From Entomortierella parvispora (taxonomy: Eukaryota; Mortierellomycota; Mortierellomycetes; Mortierellales; Mortierellaceae), in the NCBI GenBank assembly GCA_963573315.1, contig OY752144.1, forward strand, positions 2,660,501-2,724,500: a stretch of 64,000 nt of DNA, written 5' to 3'. This document shows, in pieces, positions 11,741-23,555 of this stretch (positions are counted from its first letter, which is position 1; each line of letters opens with the position of its first letter). A model generated the notes under the pieces. The model searched no databases. It was given only the letters and a program-made list of their open reading frames with translations, and was not told where the DNA came from. Position numbers and translations under genes: made by a program.

Positions 11741-12061
11741 GAGTCTACTAGTATATTAGGGGTGAATGTGAATTCTAAGATGTTGTGAATGGATGCAGAG
11801 TGGATAGCGGGTCGAATGAAAAGGGAGGGATGGGATGACGGGAAGGAGTAAAAGCACGGATGCAAGATCAGCAACCATGCATGCATGCCTTTTGCACACA
11901 AGCACGCACGTCTTTCTTCTCGCGTGCTGCAACCTGGACACCTGCACGTGCAACGCGCGTGCCTTTTTTTTTTTTTTTTTTGTTCTTTTTTTTTATTGTC
12001 AAACATCGGGTATCATCGTCAAGTGCCGCCCCTTTCACGGGTGTCTTCGCCAACTGTCGCC
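11741..12061. other. Spacer between two minus-strand genes
   Basis: About 320 bp holding the 3' side of the transglutaminase-like gene and the leader of the VPS9 gene. It contains an 18-nt T run at 11964-11981. No gene seen. Confidence 0.5.
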
Positions 12062-12958
12062 TTATCCGCGGGTCTTCCACGACACCTTGCAAGGGGGGCC
12101 GCCCAGAGGGTCCATTCTCCCGACAATGTCAGGCACCTGCAGATCAGTGCTCTCCTCATACCGCTTTCTGAGCTTTGCCACTTCGGGAACTCGTGTCAGT
12201 TCCGCGATATGGTCAATCTCCTCCGAGCCAACGTTGTCAATCTCGAACCACTCGTCCCAAAGGAGCATTTCGATCTTTAGCAAGGCAACAAAGTCCTGCA
12301 CCAGGTCGTACTTGATCTGAGGCCATCCTCTCGTAGATTCAATATCGACATCCGGGCCAACCATGAAATTCTTGGGGTCTAGCTTGCCCTCCTGACACAG
12401 TCTCCAACCCTCTCCCGCAGTCAAGAACTGGTCTCTGGGCACGTCCAAGGGGTTAATGCTCGTGCCATCGTGGCTCTTGTAGTCATCAGAAAGCTCGGGG
12501 TCCACAAGGTACCATCGCTGTTCGTTCGCATCCCACACCTCAGCTACTTCGTGGTCAAGGTACAAACCCTTCATAAAGTACTTTCCAAAGCCCACACGAG
12601 AACGGGCTGGGATACCCTTTGCGCGGGCCATAGACACAAACATGAGGGTAAAGTCGCGGCAGCAGCCGACCAAGCGCTCCGTTGGGGCACGAAGAGTAGT
12701 GATTCGGCCCTCTTTCAGCCCAACAAGGGTTGTCAGCATTGTCTCAACATGGCGTGTGTGAATCTCCTGCAGGCGATCCTTGGGGACGCCAAGCTTGATG
12801 GGATTATCGGCGACGTAGTGGATGATTAGATTGCGGGCGGTGCGCATCAGAGCCGGAACATCGGCAGGGAGCTCGTGGAACAAGGCAGCATGGCGACCAG
12901 GGTCAGTGACAACAGTGTGGGTGGTGTAAAAGGAGAGGTCTTCCGAAGAAAGAGTCAT
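12062..12958 (-). CDS. Transglutaminase-like (TGc) superfamily protein
   Basis: Single-exon gene of 298 residues. The core carries the cysteine-protease-like triad of the transglutaminase-like fold: Cys100 in G-C-C-R-D-F-T, His136 in L-D-H-E-V-A, and Asp153 in Y-L-V-D-P. The frame stays open upstream to 13150. I chose the ATG at 12958 because a TATA box lies 61 bp upstream at 13019-13025 and the extension is low-quality sequence. There is no signal peptide, so the protein is probably cytosolic. Fungal and bacterial proteins of this class include peptidases and proteins of unknown substrate, so the exact reaction cannot be stated. It is followed 321 bp downstream by the VPS9 gene in the same orientation. 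Confidence 0.85.
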   Translation of the reverse strand: MTLSSEDLSFYTTHTVVTDPGRHAALFHELPADVPALMRTARNLIIHYVADNPIKLGVPKDRLQEIHTRHVETMLTTLVGLKEGRITTLRAPTERLVGCCRDFTLMFVSMARAKGIPARSRVGFGKYFMKGLYLDHEVAEVWDANEQRWYLVDPELSDDYKSHDGTSINPLDVPRDQFLTAGEGWRLCQEGKLDPKNFMVGPDVDIESTRGWPQIKYDLVQDFVALLKIEMLLWDEWFEIDNVGSEEIDHIAELTRVPEVAKLRKRYEESTDLQVPDIVGRMDPLGGPPCKVSWKTRG

Positions 12959-13018
12959 TGTAAGAGAGTAAGAAAAGGAGGTGAATGAGGATCGATGGTG
13001 GACCCGGGGAAGGTTGTC

Positions 13019-13025
13019 TTTTATA
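13019..13025 (-). promoter_or_regulatory. TATA box of the transglutaminase-like gene
   Basis: TATAAAA on the minus strand, 61 bp upstream of the chosen ATG. It supports that start over the longer open frame. Confidence 0.65.
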
Positions 13026-16000
13026 GTAGAGTCCTGCCCTGAAGCGGGCGTGCTCAATTGACATTCATGGCCACTGGTGGATGTGATTGGATAGGACAAA
13101 AATACGCCGTCTTCTCGTTTGCCCAGGGCGAACGAACCTTGATTGGACAAGAGATGGGGTCAAGTGAGCTCGTTGACCCATGGGGGTGCGCCGCCCAGTG
13201 TCCATCTACATCTCCTCATCCAACAACAACTAGGGGAGAAAGGGGTGAGAGCAAAAACATACGGCTGACGTTGTCTAGATCAATCATCAGGAGACGCGTT
13301 TCAGGAACAAGCGTCTTTTTGGTGGCAAAGCCATGTCCGTCCGGCTTGTCGTTTTCTAGAGTCAAGTTTCCATCCGTGCGCGAAGGTGCGACTCCTCCTT
13401 GATTTGACCACTGTCCATGCTCACATCATCCATGGTCTGGTCATCCTGAAACACCGCCCCTGGAATCAAATAGACTGCCGTGGTGTGTTCCAGCCTGGTG
13501 TAACGATCCCAGGTCGTCCCCCCCCCCCCCCCCCCCCCCCAACTGTCAATCAGAGTCGAAAATAGAACGCGGGGGCCGCTGAAGAGCTGGGGAGAGCTGG
13601 ATCGATATAGGCCAAAGTATACAATAGGGGTGAAGTAGATCTTGTCAAGCAATAATTGGAAGAATATGATGCTCAGACTCGGCACTTGTCGTGTTCAATT
13701 GCGCGTTGCTTGCTCATTAAAAGAAGACAGGTAACGTACTGTACGGAATTGTCAAGACAGTTACAATCTTGGTGACGAAGACACAACGACTACACAGTCG
13801 ACTTGTGTTTGTCGCATTATAGAAGGTCTAGAGCCTTCAGAAATGGGGCCAGAACATGAAGTTTTTATTCATGCAAAATAACAGTAGTTTGGGGAATACC
13901 CAATGAGTATGTAGGATAGAAATAAAGACGTGAGAAACTTCGTCGATAGTTCATGATCTAAGCAAATGTTTGGTTCTGTTGACAAAGGCAAAGTAAAAAA
14001 AAATAATCTCTGCGTTGTTTTGCGTGACGAAATCGACGCCTTCGCGCATCCCACTGCTGTCTTGCATGTTGTGTCCAATTGAGTCTTTCCTGTCGATGCA
14101 TGATTGTTGTGCTTGGTGACCAAGACAAAGGGCGCAGATGCTGGCTGAGCCGCTGTTATTCGGGGCCATGAACACAAGACCGTTGGGCTTTGGGCATCGT
14201 CACACCCAAAAAAAAGGTAAGCCCGGTCCCTCGAAACCTTTCATTGACAGGGAACATGTTGAGTTTGTGCGCACTTTCATGCACCCAGGGCAAACAGAGT
14301 TAATGGAGCCGCATGAATACATGATCTATGCCATTGGTCATCCTTGGCAACGGCGTCATTGCTTTCTTGTTGCCGTACGAATAAACAGCAGAATAAAAAA
14401 ACTAGACTTGGTTTATGGACTGTGACCACACCGTTAATTTCTGGGGTCCTTTCCTGCGGTCCGGGACCTCGGCTACATGCAGGACAATCCATTATTAAGG
14501 GAGGCCATGATGGAAGCTGTGCAATACAAAAAAAAAACGGCCGAGGAGAGGGGAGAGAGAGAGTGAGGAGGAGATAGAGAGGGAAAGTCTGATGAGAGAG
14601 AAAAGCTTTTGGTGCCATCCACTCGTTCCCGAGTCTGGTGCCGAAAGTGAAGGAAGGGGATGGGCAAAGTTTTCCTCTTAGTTGAAAATAGAAAGTTCCT
14701 CATGAAACTCTTCAGGGAGAGGGTTTTTTTTTGTTTCCGTTGGGATGGAGCAATCAAAGAACTTTGATAGAATCAGTGAGGTGAAGCAGAGAAAAACAAG
14801 AGCTTCTGCATTTAGACGCACATGCACAAGTGAGTCCCAACGGTCGGTTGATGACAACACAATCTTTGTTGTATGGACTGTGCACTGTTGTTATTCCGTG
14901 CTCTGCGCTCTTGCATTGCTGCAGCAATTGGAAACGGAAACCAGCAGTAAGAAATACTCGAGGGGCAGGAGGAAAAGTAGACACTCTCTCGCTGTTACCT
15001 CAGCCAATGTCCACAAGATCGGCACAATAGTGTCGTCCCTGTTTTTTTTTCTCTCCCACTCTCTTTTTTTTTTTTTTTTTTCAACGGCTTTGCTCTCAAT
15101 GGACTTTTGCCTGCTCTGTCTTTTTGTAGTCCCTGTTTCGCAGCAGATTGATCGCTCTTCCCCGTCCTCGGCCGAGAGCTGAGAAGCAAGGCATGAGGAG
15201 TTTGCAACAATAGGCAGATAAACAGATGGGCAGAGAGGCTATTGGATGTTGCCAAGAATGAGTACTGGAGTGCATGCACCATCAGTTAATAAAGGGAGCA
15301 GAACCGCGACTTTTGATGGACCAATGGCTGATCAACGGTTGGACCGACGCCATCGTGAAATTCGGTGTTGCCGCCCTTAGATCTCGGGGCTTGCATCAGA
15401 TCTCTCGTCTCTCTATTTGAAAGTGTCCATGGTCAGCCCAACGTGTCCCTTGCTGAAGCACAGAAGTTTGATGACTTTGATGCTTTCCTTCATAAGCCAA
15501 TCTCAAGTGATCTGCCGCCCCGATGTTTTTTTTACGCGGGCTGCAACTTCTAATGGCTTGTGCATTGCAGGGATGAGGGAGTGTCGGTCCAAGTTCATCA
15601 AGGGAACAAGATCAGACATCTGCATCTGTCCCACAGCCTCCGTATTATTACTATTCACAGGCCATGCTTGTGCTCTTGTGCTCCCTCCCCCCACAAACGA
15701 CAAAAAATTGGCCCAGCACGGCGTATTCTCCAAACTCGCGTCTCCCCTTACGTTTCAATGCTGTAACCTCCTTATTTCCTTATTTTCGCTTTTTCAGACT
15801 TATTTCAACCATTGTGTCAAGAACCTGAAAAAGGCCGCCTGGTGTTTTGTGCAACGGATCATCTCTCGCCTGCTGCATTGCATTGACACCATGACGAAAA
15901 ACGATGATGAAGCGACAAAGGTGGTCGCACGAACAATGGCTTCGCGGATATGGAAGCAATTGAACAGGATGAAAGCTTTTGTCCTTGGTGTGGACTGTCG

Positions 16001-16935
16001 CGAGTGACATGAAGGCAATTAGTCCAGATGGGAAGCAGTAACAAGTCTCTTGTCTTTGATCTGAAGATTGGAGGCAGCTTTGGTCCACACGAGCCCCCTT
16101 TTCCCTCAACTGTCTCCAGGGTATCTCCCTTGCTCGCCTGCTTGCATTCGCTTGGACGTTGGGCAAGTGGACTGGGCACGAACGAAGCTCCCTTGCATGA
16201 TAAAGACTGTCTCTGTCCACTTCACAAACACACATCCAATCAACAACCTTCTCCTCCTCCCCTTCTTTCCGTAACCTCCTTGTTTTCGCTCCACCATACT
16301 TTACTTTGATTGAATTGAGGCCATATCCTTCCTCGGTGCCCCACACTCTTCCTCTTTTGTCTTCTCTTTCCCTCCAAGATGGACCCCCTCTTGTCATTGA
16401 TCGGCCTTACCCCTTTCTTGTGCCTCCAAGGGTCACCAAGAGCCAGCCGGGGGTTGGCTCCTCTCGACGACAGCAGAAATGAATAAATAGCATCCATCCT
16501 CCCACCTACATCGCCTTTTTTTTTCTTCATTCTCTTCATATCTCAAGATCTTCCTCTCAGCCTTCTCAACTCTTCCTCCTCCTCCTTCTTTTCTCCTCCC
16601 TCCTTCCTCCTTCCTCCTTCTCCTCTTCTCTTCTCTTCTCTTCCTCAAGAGTCCTTCATCCTCAAAAAGTCCAGACCTGTAGCCTCTCTCTACAGGCACA
16701 TCCTCACGCTTGAATACGAATCTCACCCCATACGCCACCAAGGCAAAAGATACTTCAAAACCAAGATTTTCACCCGCTCAACCATCCCCGCCTCTTCAAC
16801 ACCCCTAACATTCCCCACTTCTCCAAAACCTTGCCATCACGACAGCTACACGTCCTCAAAACAAACACAATCCACCAACGCCAGAACGACATAACAAAAC
16901 TCCTCGCCTACTCTACCTTCAGCTAAAAAACTACA
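13026..16935. other. Long gene-poor region upstream of the Ser-rich gene
   Basis: Nearly 4 kb with no gene I can support on either strand. Open frames are short, rich in Phe/Ser from pyrimidine tracts, and lack domain character. Contents are a 23-nt C run (13518-13540), a 20-nt T run near 15062, and a strongly CT-rich block at about 16500-16670. The last part is probably the promoter and leader of the gene at 16936. Confidence 0.5.
13518..13540. repeat. Poly-C tract (23 nt)
   Basis: Uninterrupted run of 23 C on the plus strand, unusual here because the other homopolymers are A/T. It lies between the divergent transcription units at 12958 and 16936. Confidence 0.9.
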
Positions 16936-18757
16936 ATGCTCGTTAACGCCGCCCTAAGCTCACACCAATTCTCCTCTTCTGGCCGCTCAATGCGTCAAGG
17001 GTATGTTTTTCTGCATAGTCTTCCTAGTTTGCATGCAGCACAACAATGGTCGCGTTCTCAATTGCTTTTGCCAAAAAAACAGCGCTGTTGCTAACTGTCT
17101 GTTTATCTACTATTCTCTCGTTTTTGCCCCTGTGTGTGTCCTACCATCTGCTGCACGTTGCCACATCGTCTTTTCTGACCATGCATGCTACCATGCATCA
17201 TCACACATCTGTTCATGTCGTTCCCTCAATCCTTTCCCTTCCCTTCTCGACTTTGGTGGATTTGGATTCCATAAATATCCTCATTCTCGAACGTCTGCCG
17301 TTTCAACAAACTCACTTTTTTGATTCTCCCTGTTCCTCCCCTGCGAACCAACACGCAATTGCTCGACCGACCTTTGACGTCTTTTTTATTCTTTTCACCA
17401 TTCCTCTTTTCCCCTCATTGGTGAAATGCCTCTCTTCTTTGTTGGAAATTCCTTTCAATGACGAATCGGCACGATATTTTCCTTGATGATACTTGACATC
17501 GGTCCCAGTTCTGGAAGTTATCATCGACGCTCACACAGCTGTCTGGCTGTTGCTTCTCATCACCAACATTATGAGCACCCTTCTTACTATCCCGCCGCGA
17601 ACAGCGGTCGTTACTATGATACTGTCGAGATCACGGAGGAGGGTAACATGACTACGGCCATTGCCACTGGTGGCGATGGAGCCGGATCTTCGGCCTCACC
17701 CAATCTGACTCGACATGCTCAACGTAAGAGCGAGACCATCTCGATGTCCCAGCTGCAGCGTTCGCTCTCAGGGGCCAACATCTCGAGCTCGGCCTCCTCT
17801 GCCGCAGCTTCTTCCCCAGCCTCAGCCGACGATGGTGTCGTCAGTGTTGCGACAGGCTCTCTTGGTGGAAAAGTCAAGGTATGTGTAATGTTGTTGTTTT
17901 GTGGTTGTTGGGCTTTCCCCGAAGGTTTGCCTTTTGTTTGTGGTGGTGGATGGTAGCACGCGAACAGGCTGAAGATCACGTCCAAACAAAAAAAAAAAAA
18001 AAAAAAAAAAAAAAGTCGCCCGCCCACAAAGTAGTACATCACTCCCCCCTCACTTGCATGCTCATTTTGCATGATGCATTGACCCCTTCCACCCTCTCCT
18101 CTTCTCCCTTTCTCTTGCAAACACTTGTCATTGGGCGCAATGCGCTGCCAACACGCGTGTGCACGCACTTTTCATGTGCTCAACCCCAACCCTGCCGCTA
18201 ACCACATCGCTCCTTTTTTTCTTTTTCACCTTTTTGCTTTTCTCTCTCTCTTTTTTTTTTCTTCCCCCCTTTCTCTCCCATTCCTATCCAATTGCCTCCC
18301 TCCCCCTCCATCTCCATTCCTTCCTCTTCCAACATTCTACGATATTTCTTTCCAACAGCTGAATACAGTCTTGCCGACGCCTAGAAGATCACTCCTCTCG
18401 GACATGTTGAACAGCCAGAACCAAACCGGAGTCACTGGTCGATTGGAGCAAAACGCCAATCGGCGCCGAATGCTCAAGTCGATGCGTCGGTATTCGGTTG
18501 ATGCCTCCGAGATGAACTTCAACGTGTTGAACCCTTACACTTCTCCAATGCAAGGGATCCCTGCCGAGGGTGAGGAGACGGCAGCGGCGACTGGAGGCAA
18601 CACTGCCTTCAGTGATACCCCGACGGTCCGGTACCTTCGAAACCCCACCCATGCGACTGTCAAGACAAAGTTGGTCCAGGGCGGATCTAGACGCGGCGCG
18701 GTCGGAGGCGAGGGCGACGCGCGCGATTACTTTGGAGCTGAAGACCGTGTCTGGTAA
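16936..18757 (+). CDS. Ser-rich hypothetical protein
   Basis: I do not recognise this protein. The three-exon model is 16936-17000, 17509-17878 and 18359-18757 (277 residues, phases consistent; donors GTATGT and GTATGT, acceptors CCCAG and AACAG). The middle part is Ser/Ala-rich with R-K-S-E-T and S-Q-L-Q-R-S-L-S, typical kinase-site contexts. The C-terminal part is basic then acidic (R-R-M-L-K-S-M-R-R-Y-S-V) with no membrane segment. The first exon is only 21 codons and rests on the splice consensus and a CT-rich leader. Intron 1 is 508 bp and intron 2 is 480 bp, both long for this window; intron 2 holds a 27-nt A run. A regulatory or scaffold role is possible but not shown. Confidence 0.6.
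17988..18014. repeat. Poly-A tract in intron 2
   Basis: Run of 27 A inside the second intron of the Ser-rich gene. Confidence 0.9.
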
Positions 18758-20336
18758 CACGGGAAATTTTTTTTTTGTTTTCATTTTTGTTGCTCTTTCC
18801 TTTTTTCTTTTCTTTTCCTTTTTTTTTTTTTTTTTTTTGCTACAACACGCTCCACTCTTTCTTGTTCGTGTACAATACTGTACGACTTCTTCTTTCCGCT
18901 CCAATAGTCACACTCTTCTTTCTCTTCTTTCCGCTCCAGCAGCTCCGCTCTTCTTTCCTTCAGGTTCTCATCCCTCAATTGATCCTTCTATCCGTAGTCT
19001 TCATTTTCTATTTTCTATTTTTATTCAGCATTTTCGTACCAGCATCGAATCTATTCCAGGCATATTATTCCGCATTTTTCAACTGTACCATCAGCTCCTC
19101 CCTCCCCTCCTCCCTCTCTCTTTTTCTTCAACTTTTCCATAGTCACTTGTTTCACTACAACTTTCTCCATTCTTCTTCTCTTTCGGACAAAGAGTTATAC
19201 CTTTTCCTCCTTTCTCTTCTCCACCCTTTGCCCAAGAGTTGCAATAAAAAAGAAATAAATGATCTCATGATGAATAAACAATTTGTTTCCGCGATGACAA
19301 ACAATCCGATGAAGATGAGCGGTTGAGCAGGACTACCACCAAAGAGTCATCCTTTGAGCAAGTGAAGCTATGGGTTAAGTCATCAATGGAGCGACTCTAT
19401 TCCTTTCTCTTTATTGCAGACAGTCTCGCGTACCTCCCTACAAGTAGGTGCGTCTAGGAAGAACGAACGGCAAACGAGGCATTTTGAAGTTCCGCAAAAG
19501 TACCTTCTGTGGATAGGATGCAGTGCAATTGACTTTTGCTCCAGCTCATACATTCCATGGAGTCGAGAAACTTTTCGGCCAAAGTGGGGGGGATCCTGCA
19601 GCCAGCGGGTACCACTAGGTGATACTATCGCCAGCAAAAGCTATTCATACCTTTTTTGCTCCGTCAATATGTTAAAGAGATATTCTGTTCCAAGTGATTC
19701 TTCTTTGTACGCCCTCGGTCCATTCCTGTCAAAGTCGTTCTTTTTTTCGTTGCCTCGGCTCAATTGCACCTTGGCCTCACCCCCCAGACTCTCTGAACAA
19801 AGATCTCGAGATTTTTATGGTGCACATCGGAAGCATATCGTTACACGAACCAGGAAACAGGAAACAGGATACCGAGCCAAAAAAAAATTCCCATGTAAGT
19901 CTTTGGTCAGCGAAGTGTCGCCGATCGGAAACCGCACATTTTCCATGCTTTGCTCATCTGCTCTCTTCTTTGCTCCACTTTTTTTTTTTTTTTTTTTTTT
20001 TTTTGTGTAGGATTGACCCTTGGGATGAATGAGGAATGAGTGTTTTCTCGCTTCTTATTTGCTTCTGATTCCTTCCAGGGGCATGCACGAACAAAAGAGC
20101 GCGAGGTACAAGATTCAAACTCACAAGAACTAAACATACAACGACAGAGTATTCCCAATCTAGCGGAGTCCACTTGCGCGCCAGTCTTCTTTCAAAATGG
20201 AACTTCTTTTGCCTCGTCCCCAACACCGAGCACCCAACACCGAGCAATGAACAAGTCGAGGGCGATCTGCAACTAGTGTCAACGGCGCTTCAATCGTGCC
20301 TGCTCAAAGGCATGGCTTCTTGGCCATGGAAACATC
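18758..20336. other. Intergenic, T-rich
   Basis: No gene seen. It contains T runs near 18820 and at 19979-20004, CT-rich segments, and AATAAA-like motifs near 19243 and 19252 that could end the upstream transcript. Confidence 0.5.
19979..20004. repeat. Poly-T tract (26 nt)
   Basis: Uninterrupted T run in intergenic DNA, about 460 bp upstream of the NADase-like gene. Confidence 0.9.
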
Positions 20337-20344
20337 TATAAAAA
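20337..20344 (+). promoter_or_regulatory. TATA box of the TNT-domain gene
   Basis: TATAAAAA, 125 bp upstream of the ATG at 20462, followed by a CT-rich leader. Confidence 0.65.
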
Positions 20345-20461
20345 CCCAAAACCCAAAGCACACATCCTGCTTTTACTTTTCTTTTTTCTTTCTTCCCCTC
20401 TCTTTCTTCAGTCCAATCTTTCACTCACCCATCCCACATCCGTCCCCTGTTCCTGACTACC

Positions 20462-21254
20462 ATGATCGTTACAACCTCTCGCTGGGCTGCTTTGGCCCTC
20501 GTCCTTTGCTCAGTCTTCTCCGCCGTCTCTGCTGCTCCCGTGGAAGTCGCCGCCCCTGATGACTTTTCGGCCGAGAACAACTGCAATCCAAAGGTCCGTC
20601 TCTTTTTTTTTCTAGGCCTCTTTTTTTATTTTTTTTATTTTTTTGTATCTTTCACCTCTGTTTTACTCAACATGACCCTGGGTCTCGATCATAATACCAT
20701 AGTGCCCCGACATGTGCAAGGGTGTCAAACCCGTCAACTCGACCTATTACTTTTGTCGGGATGCCCGTCTAGGACCCAAGACGCTGCCAAAGCTCTTCCC
20801 CTTGAACGACATTACCGAACCCTACGATCGCCTCGGAGGACTCTGTGCGGCCGAGTTCTTGGCAAAGTGGACGGTGGACGGTAGCTACACCTATCCAGTT
20901 CAAAATGGCTTCTTGCTCAACACCGTCAGGGATCCCATCAAGGGCAACGCCTCGTTGTTGGTGGGCACGCTGGTGGATCGGTTCGGAAGTGAATACGGCG
21001 CTTACCTCTCGCCTGCACTGGCGCCCTATCCTCAAAGAGCCCTCCCTCCCTCTAACCTGGACACGCCCAAGGATCAACCCATGTACCCTTTCAACTACCA
21101 TGTTTACAAGGTCATCAAGGAGTTTGTAGTCGAGGCCGGTCCCATTGCACCCTATTACGGTCAACCCGGAGCGGGAACTCAGTACCATACGTTCGACAGC
21201 GTGATGAAGTTGATTGCTGGTGGCTTCTTGGAACGTGTGGAATTGCGTACCTGA
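20462..21254 (+). CDS. Secreted TNT-domain protein, predicted NAD(P)+ glycohydrolase
   Basis: Two exons, 20462-20593 and 20703-21254 (227 residues). The donor is the atypical GTCCGT; the join restores C-N-P-K|C-P-D-M. An N-terminal signal peptide (about residues 1-24, ending A-V-S-A-A) precedes the mature protein. Five cysteines in the N-terminal part suggest disulfides. The C-terminal 110 residues match the TNT fold family: R-F-G-S-E-Y-G-A-Y-L-S-P, R-A-L-P-P, Y-H-V-Y-K-V, and G-Q-P-G-A-G-T-Q-Y near the end. TNT domains are NAD(P)+ glycohydrolases, known from a mycobacterial toxin and from secreted or surface fungal NADases such as that of Aspergillus fumigatus. Substrate and activity are inferred from family. 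The gene stands alone, with no adjacent inhibitor-like gene seen. Confidence 0.85.
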
Positions 21255-21795
21255 GGTCTTTTTTAGGATAGAGTTCTTGGATACCCCCGGGAAAAGCACG
21301 CACAATAAAAAAAAACCATGGGACCTACATCAAACAAGGATGAAAGCGGGGATCACGGAGAACGAGTCGAGGGGAGAGAGGGAAGGAGAAAAGGAGAGGG
21401 ACTGACTGAGGCCGTACCTGAAAGATGCTCCCGGCTGGTGTGGGATATGGCGTCAAAAAAAAAAAAAAAAAAGAAAGAGAAACGCTTTGTTCTGAGACCC
21501 CGTGGACGCCTTCCCAGGAAAGGAAGTCCGTCCTAGACGCGACAGGAACGCGACGCAAGAGGAGAACCTTTCTGTTGGCAAAAGTGGAGTGATGATCACC
21601 AATGGAGTAAGAGGAGATGCGAGGATCCATTTTCGAAACCGAGATGCCCCTTCCCAGGGCTAGGCCCATGGACTCGGTGACACCCCTGCACGCATTGTCG
21701 GCTGTGCATCTTCGTCTCTGCTTCTGCTCATCACCCCCTCCCCTCCATTCAAGCATCCCCCCTCATTTCTCTCCATTCCATTCCAACCCACATTC
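21255..21795. other. Intergenic between NADase and F-box genes
   Basis: About 540 bp. It holds a poly-A tract near 21453-21470 and the CT-rich leader of the F-box gene. No gene seen. Confidence 0.5.
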
Positions 21796-23307
21796 ATGAA
21801 CCTCGCCGAGATCCGCTACTACACTGGCCAGTTCCTCGACCGCCGGGACCTCGTCACTTGCGCGCGTGTCTGCTATGACTGGTACGCGTCCTTCTCGCCC
21901 CTCATCTACGCTCACTTGCGCACCTGGGACGACCACCACTGGACCAGCCCCGCCTTTGAGCGTCACCTCCCCCACATCCGCAGCCTCTATATCCATAACA
22001 GCATGTCACTCCAACAGCAGTCCTGGGTCTTGGCCAACCCCGGCGGCTGTACTCAACTCCAGGACCTGTCCATCAACCTGACACGGATGGACCCAGTCAG
22101 GGCTACAACGCTCCTGCAAGGCATCATAAACCGCAACCCGCGACTTCAACACCTTCGTCTCCGGTTCTTGCCCGCCCCCTCGAACGAGACCGAGTTCTGG
22201 TCCTTGGTTCAAACTGTTCGGCCTCTCGTGACGGAACTGCGATTGGAGGAGCACTTGTTCTCAAAGCCGATTATGGATCAATTGCTGGAACTCTGTTCCG
22301 ACAAACTCGAGGTCTTGCATCTGAACAAGTGTCTATTGAGCCCCCCTCACTCGAAACGCTGGAGGCAGACGGGTCTCCTGTTTCCAAAGTTGCGAGAGCT
22401 CCGGATTCAGTCTGACCCCCAGAGTGTGAGTTGGGAAAACCAAATCTACAACCTTTTCGCACCTTGTGTGAACCTGGAGACCCTGGTGTGGGATATGGAC
22501 CTCAGCAGTGTTCAACACCCCTTGACAAGAGCCATGGACACCTTTACGACCTTACTCCAACAAAACACATGGACCCGACTGACCTCGATCAGCCTTATAC
22601 AGACCGGCAACTCTCTTTACAATCGTGAACCCGCCATCATGGATGAGGAACTGGCAAAGTTGATTGCCGCCAGTCCAAAACTAAAAGGGCTAGCCCTGCC
22701 GCGCTCGGCCTTTGGAACAGAATCCTGGGCAGCACTGGGTCGACATTTCGATACGTTAGAGAAACTGAATCTCACCCACTGCTTCGGGTTCACGAGTTCG
22801 ATGTGCCATCAGGTTTTGATGTCCTGTCCGCGGTTGAGGGAGTTGAGCGCCATGAAATTAGAAGTCTTGGATCTGGTCAAGGGCGTTCGATTCCCCCCTA
22901 CGCCTATTCTCCCCCTTCTACTCCAGCAACAGCGACCTTTGCCAGTTAAACCTTGGACATGTATAAACCTCGAGTCACTGAGCGTGGTTTTGGTGAGGAC
23001 TTGTGTGACAAAGCCCAATACTCAGGCTGTGAAGGCACAGGAGGCGTTCGTGGGAAGGCAATTGGCCCAGTTGAAGAGACTGTATTTCTTGGAGCTGAAT
23101 GCAGACGATGGCTCAGGCATGCCTCCGAGACAGAAACCCTATGGGTTGCCTGCATTATCCCTTCCAGGAATGGAGCGTGGATGGAACTTTTCAGATCTGT
23201 CCAGTCCTACCTCTTCAAGGACACAAATGAAGGCCCATCCGTATGGTCAACGACTTTTGGAACTCTGGCCACGTTTGGAATCTTGCTCTTTAATATCCTC
23301 AGTCTAA
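21796..23307 (+). CDS. F-box/LRR-type protein, intact
   Basis: Single exon, 503 residues. The N-terminus (M-N-L-A-E-I-R-Y-Y-T-G-Q-F-L then D-L-V-T-C-A-R-V-C-Y-D-W) is a degenerate F-box, the segment that binds Skp1 in SCF ubiquitin ligases. The rest is a string of Leu-rich strands (for example L-Q-D-L-S-I-N-L, L-R-E-L-R-I-Q-S, L-E-K-L-N-L-T-H-C), ending in a W-P-R-L-E segment typical of this expanded family. Substrate recognition for ubiquitination is the family role; the target is unknown. It is only distantly related to the 52-64 kb copies and, unlike the copies at 52449 and 60198, is uninterrupted. It converges on eIF4A with 248 bp between stops. Confidence 0.85.
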   Translation: MNLAEIRYYTGQFLDRRDLVTCARVCYDWYASFSPLIYAHLRTWDDHHWTSPAFERHLPHIRSLYIHNSMSLQQQSWVLANPGGCTQLQDLSINLTRMDPVRATTLLQGIINRNPRLQHLRLRFLPAPSNETEFWSLVQTVRPLVTELRLEEHLFSKPIMDQLLELCSDKLEVLHLNKCLLSPPHSKRWRQTGLLFPKLRELRIQSDPQSVSWENQIYNLFAPCVNLETLVWDMDLSSVQHPLTRAMDTFTTLLQQNTWTRLTSISLIQTGNSLYNREPAIMDEELAKLIAASPKLKGLALPRSAFGTESWAALGRHFDTLEKLNLTHCFGFTSSMCHQVLMSCPRLRELSAMKLEVLDLVKGVRFPPTPILPLLLQQQRPLPVKPWTCINLESLSVVLVRTCVTKPNTQAVKAQEAFVGRQLAQLKRLYFLELNADDGSGMPPRQKPYGLPALSLPGMERGWNFSDLSSPTSSRTQMKAHPYGQRLLELWPRLESCSLISSV

Positions 23308-23555
23308 AGTAATAAATGGCTTTAACCAGTATCAGCAAAGTGCAGGTTCGATAGGTGGATCATATCCAAGAGCGTCAATGGTCCAACAAAGATGGGAGAA
23401 ACCTGACTCTAGAGTATAGAAAGTATAGAAAACAAGCAAAATTATTGATACAAAACGACAAACGTTTTATTTTGTTGAATAAACAAACTGGATCTGGCAA
23501 CAGAGGCTAAGAGCGGCCATGTCCTCTGGCCAGTCTTGAGAAAATGTGAACAATG

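Noticed and set aside
12959..13150. N-terminal extension of the transglutaminase-like frame
   Set aside because: A TATA box lies within it, 61 bp before the downstream ATG, and the extension has no conserved character.
13950..16400. Several open frames of 60-200 codons on both strands
   Set aside because: They come from pyrimidine- or purine-rich DNA, have no domain character, no start context and no consistent splice sites.
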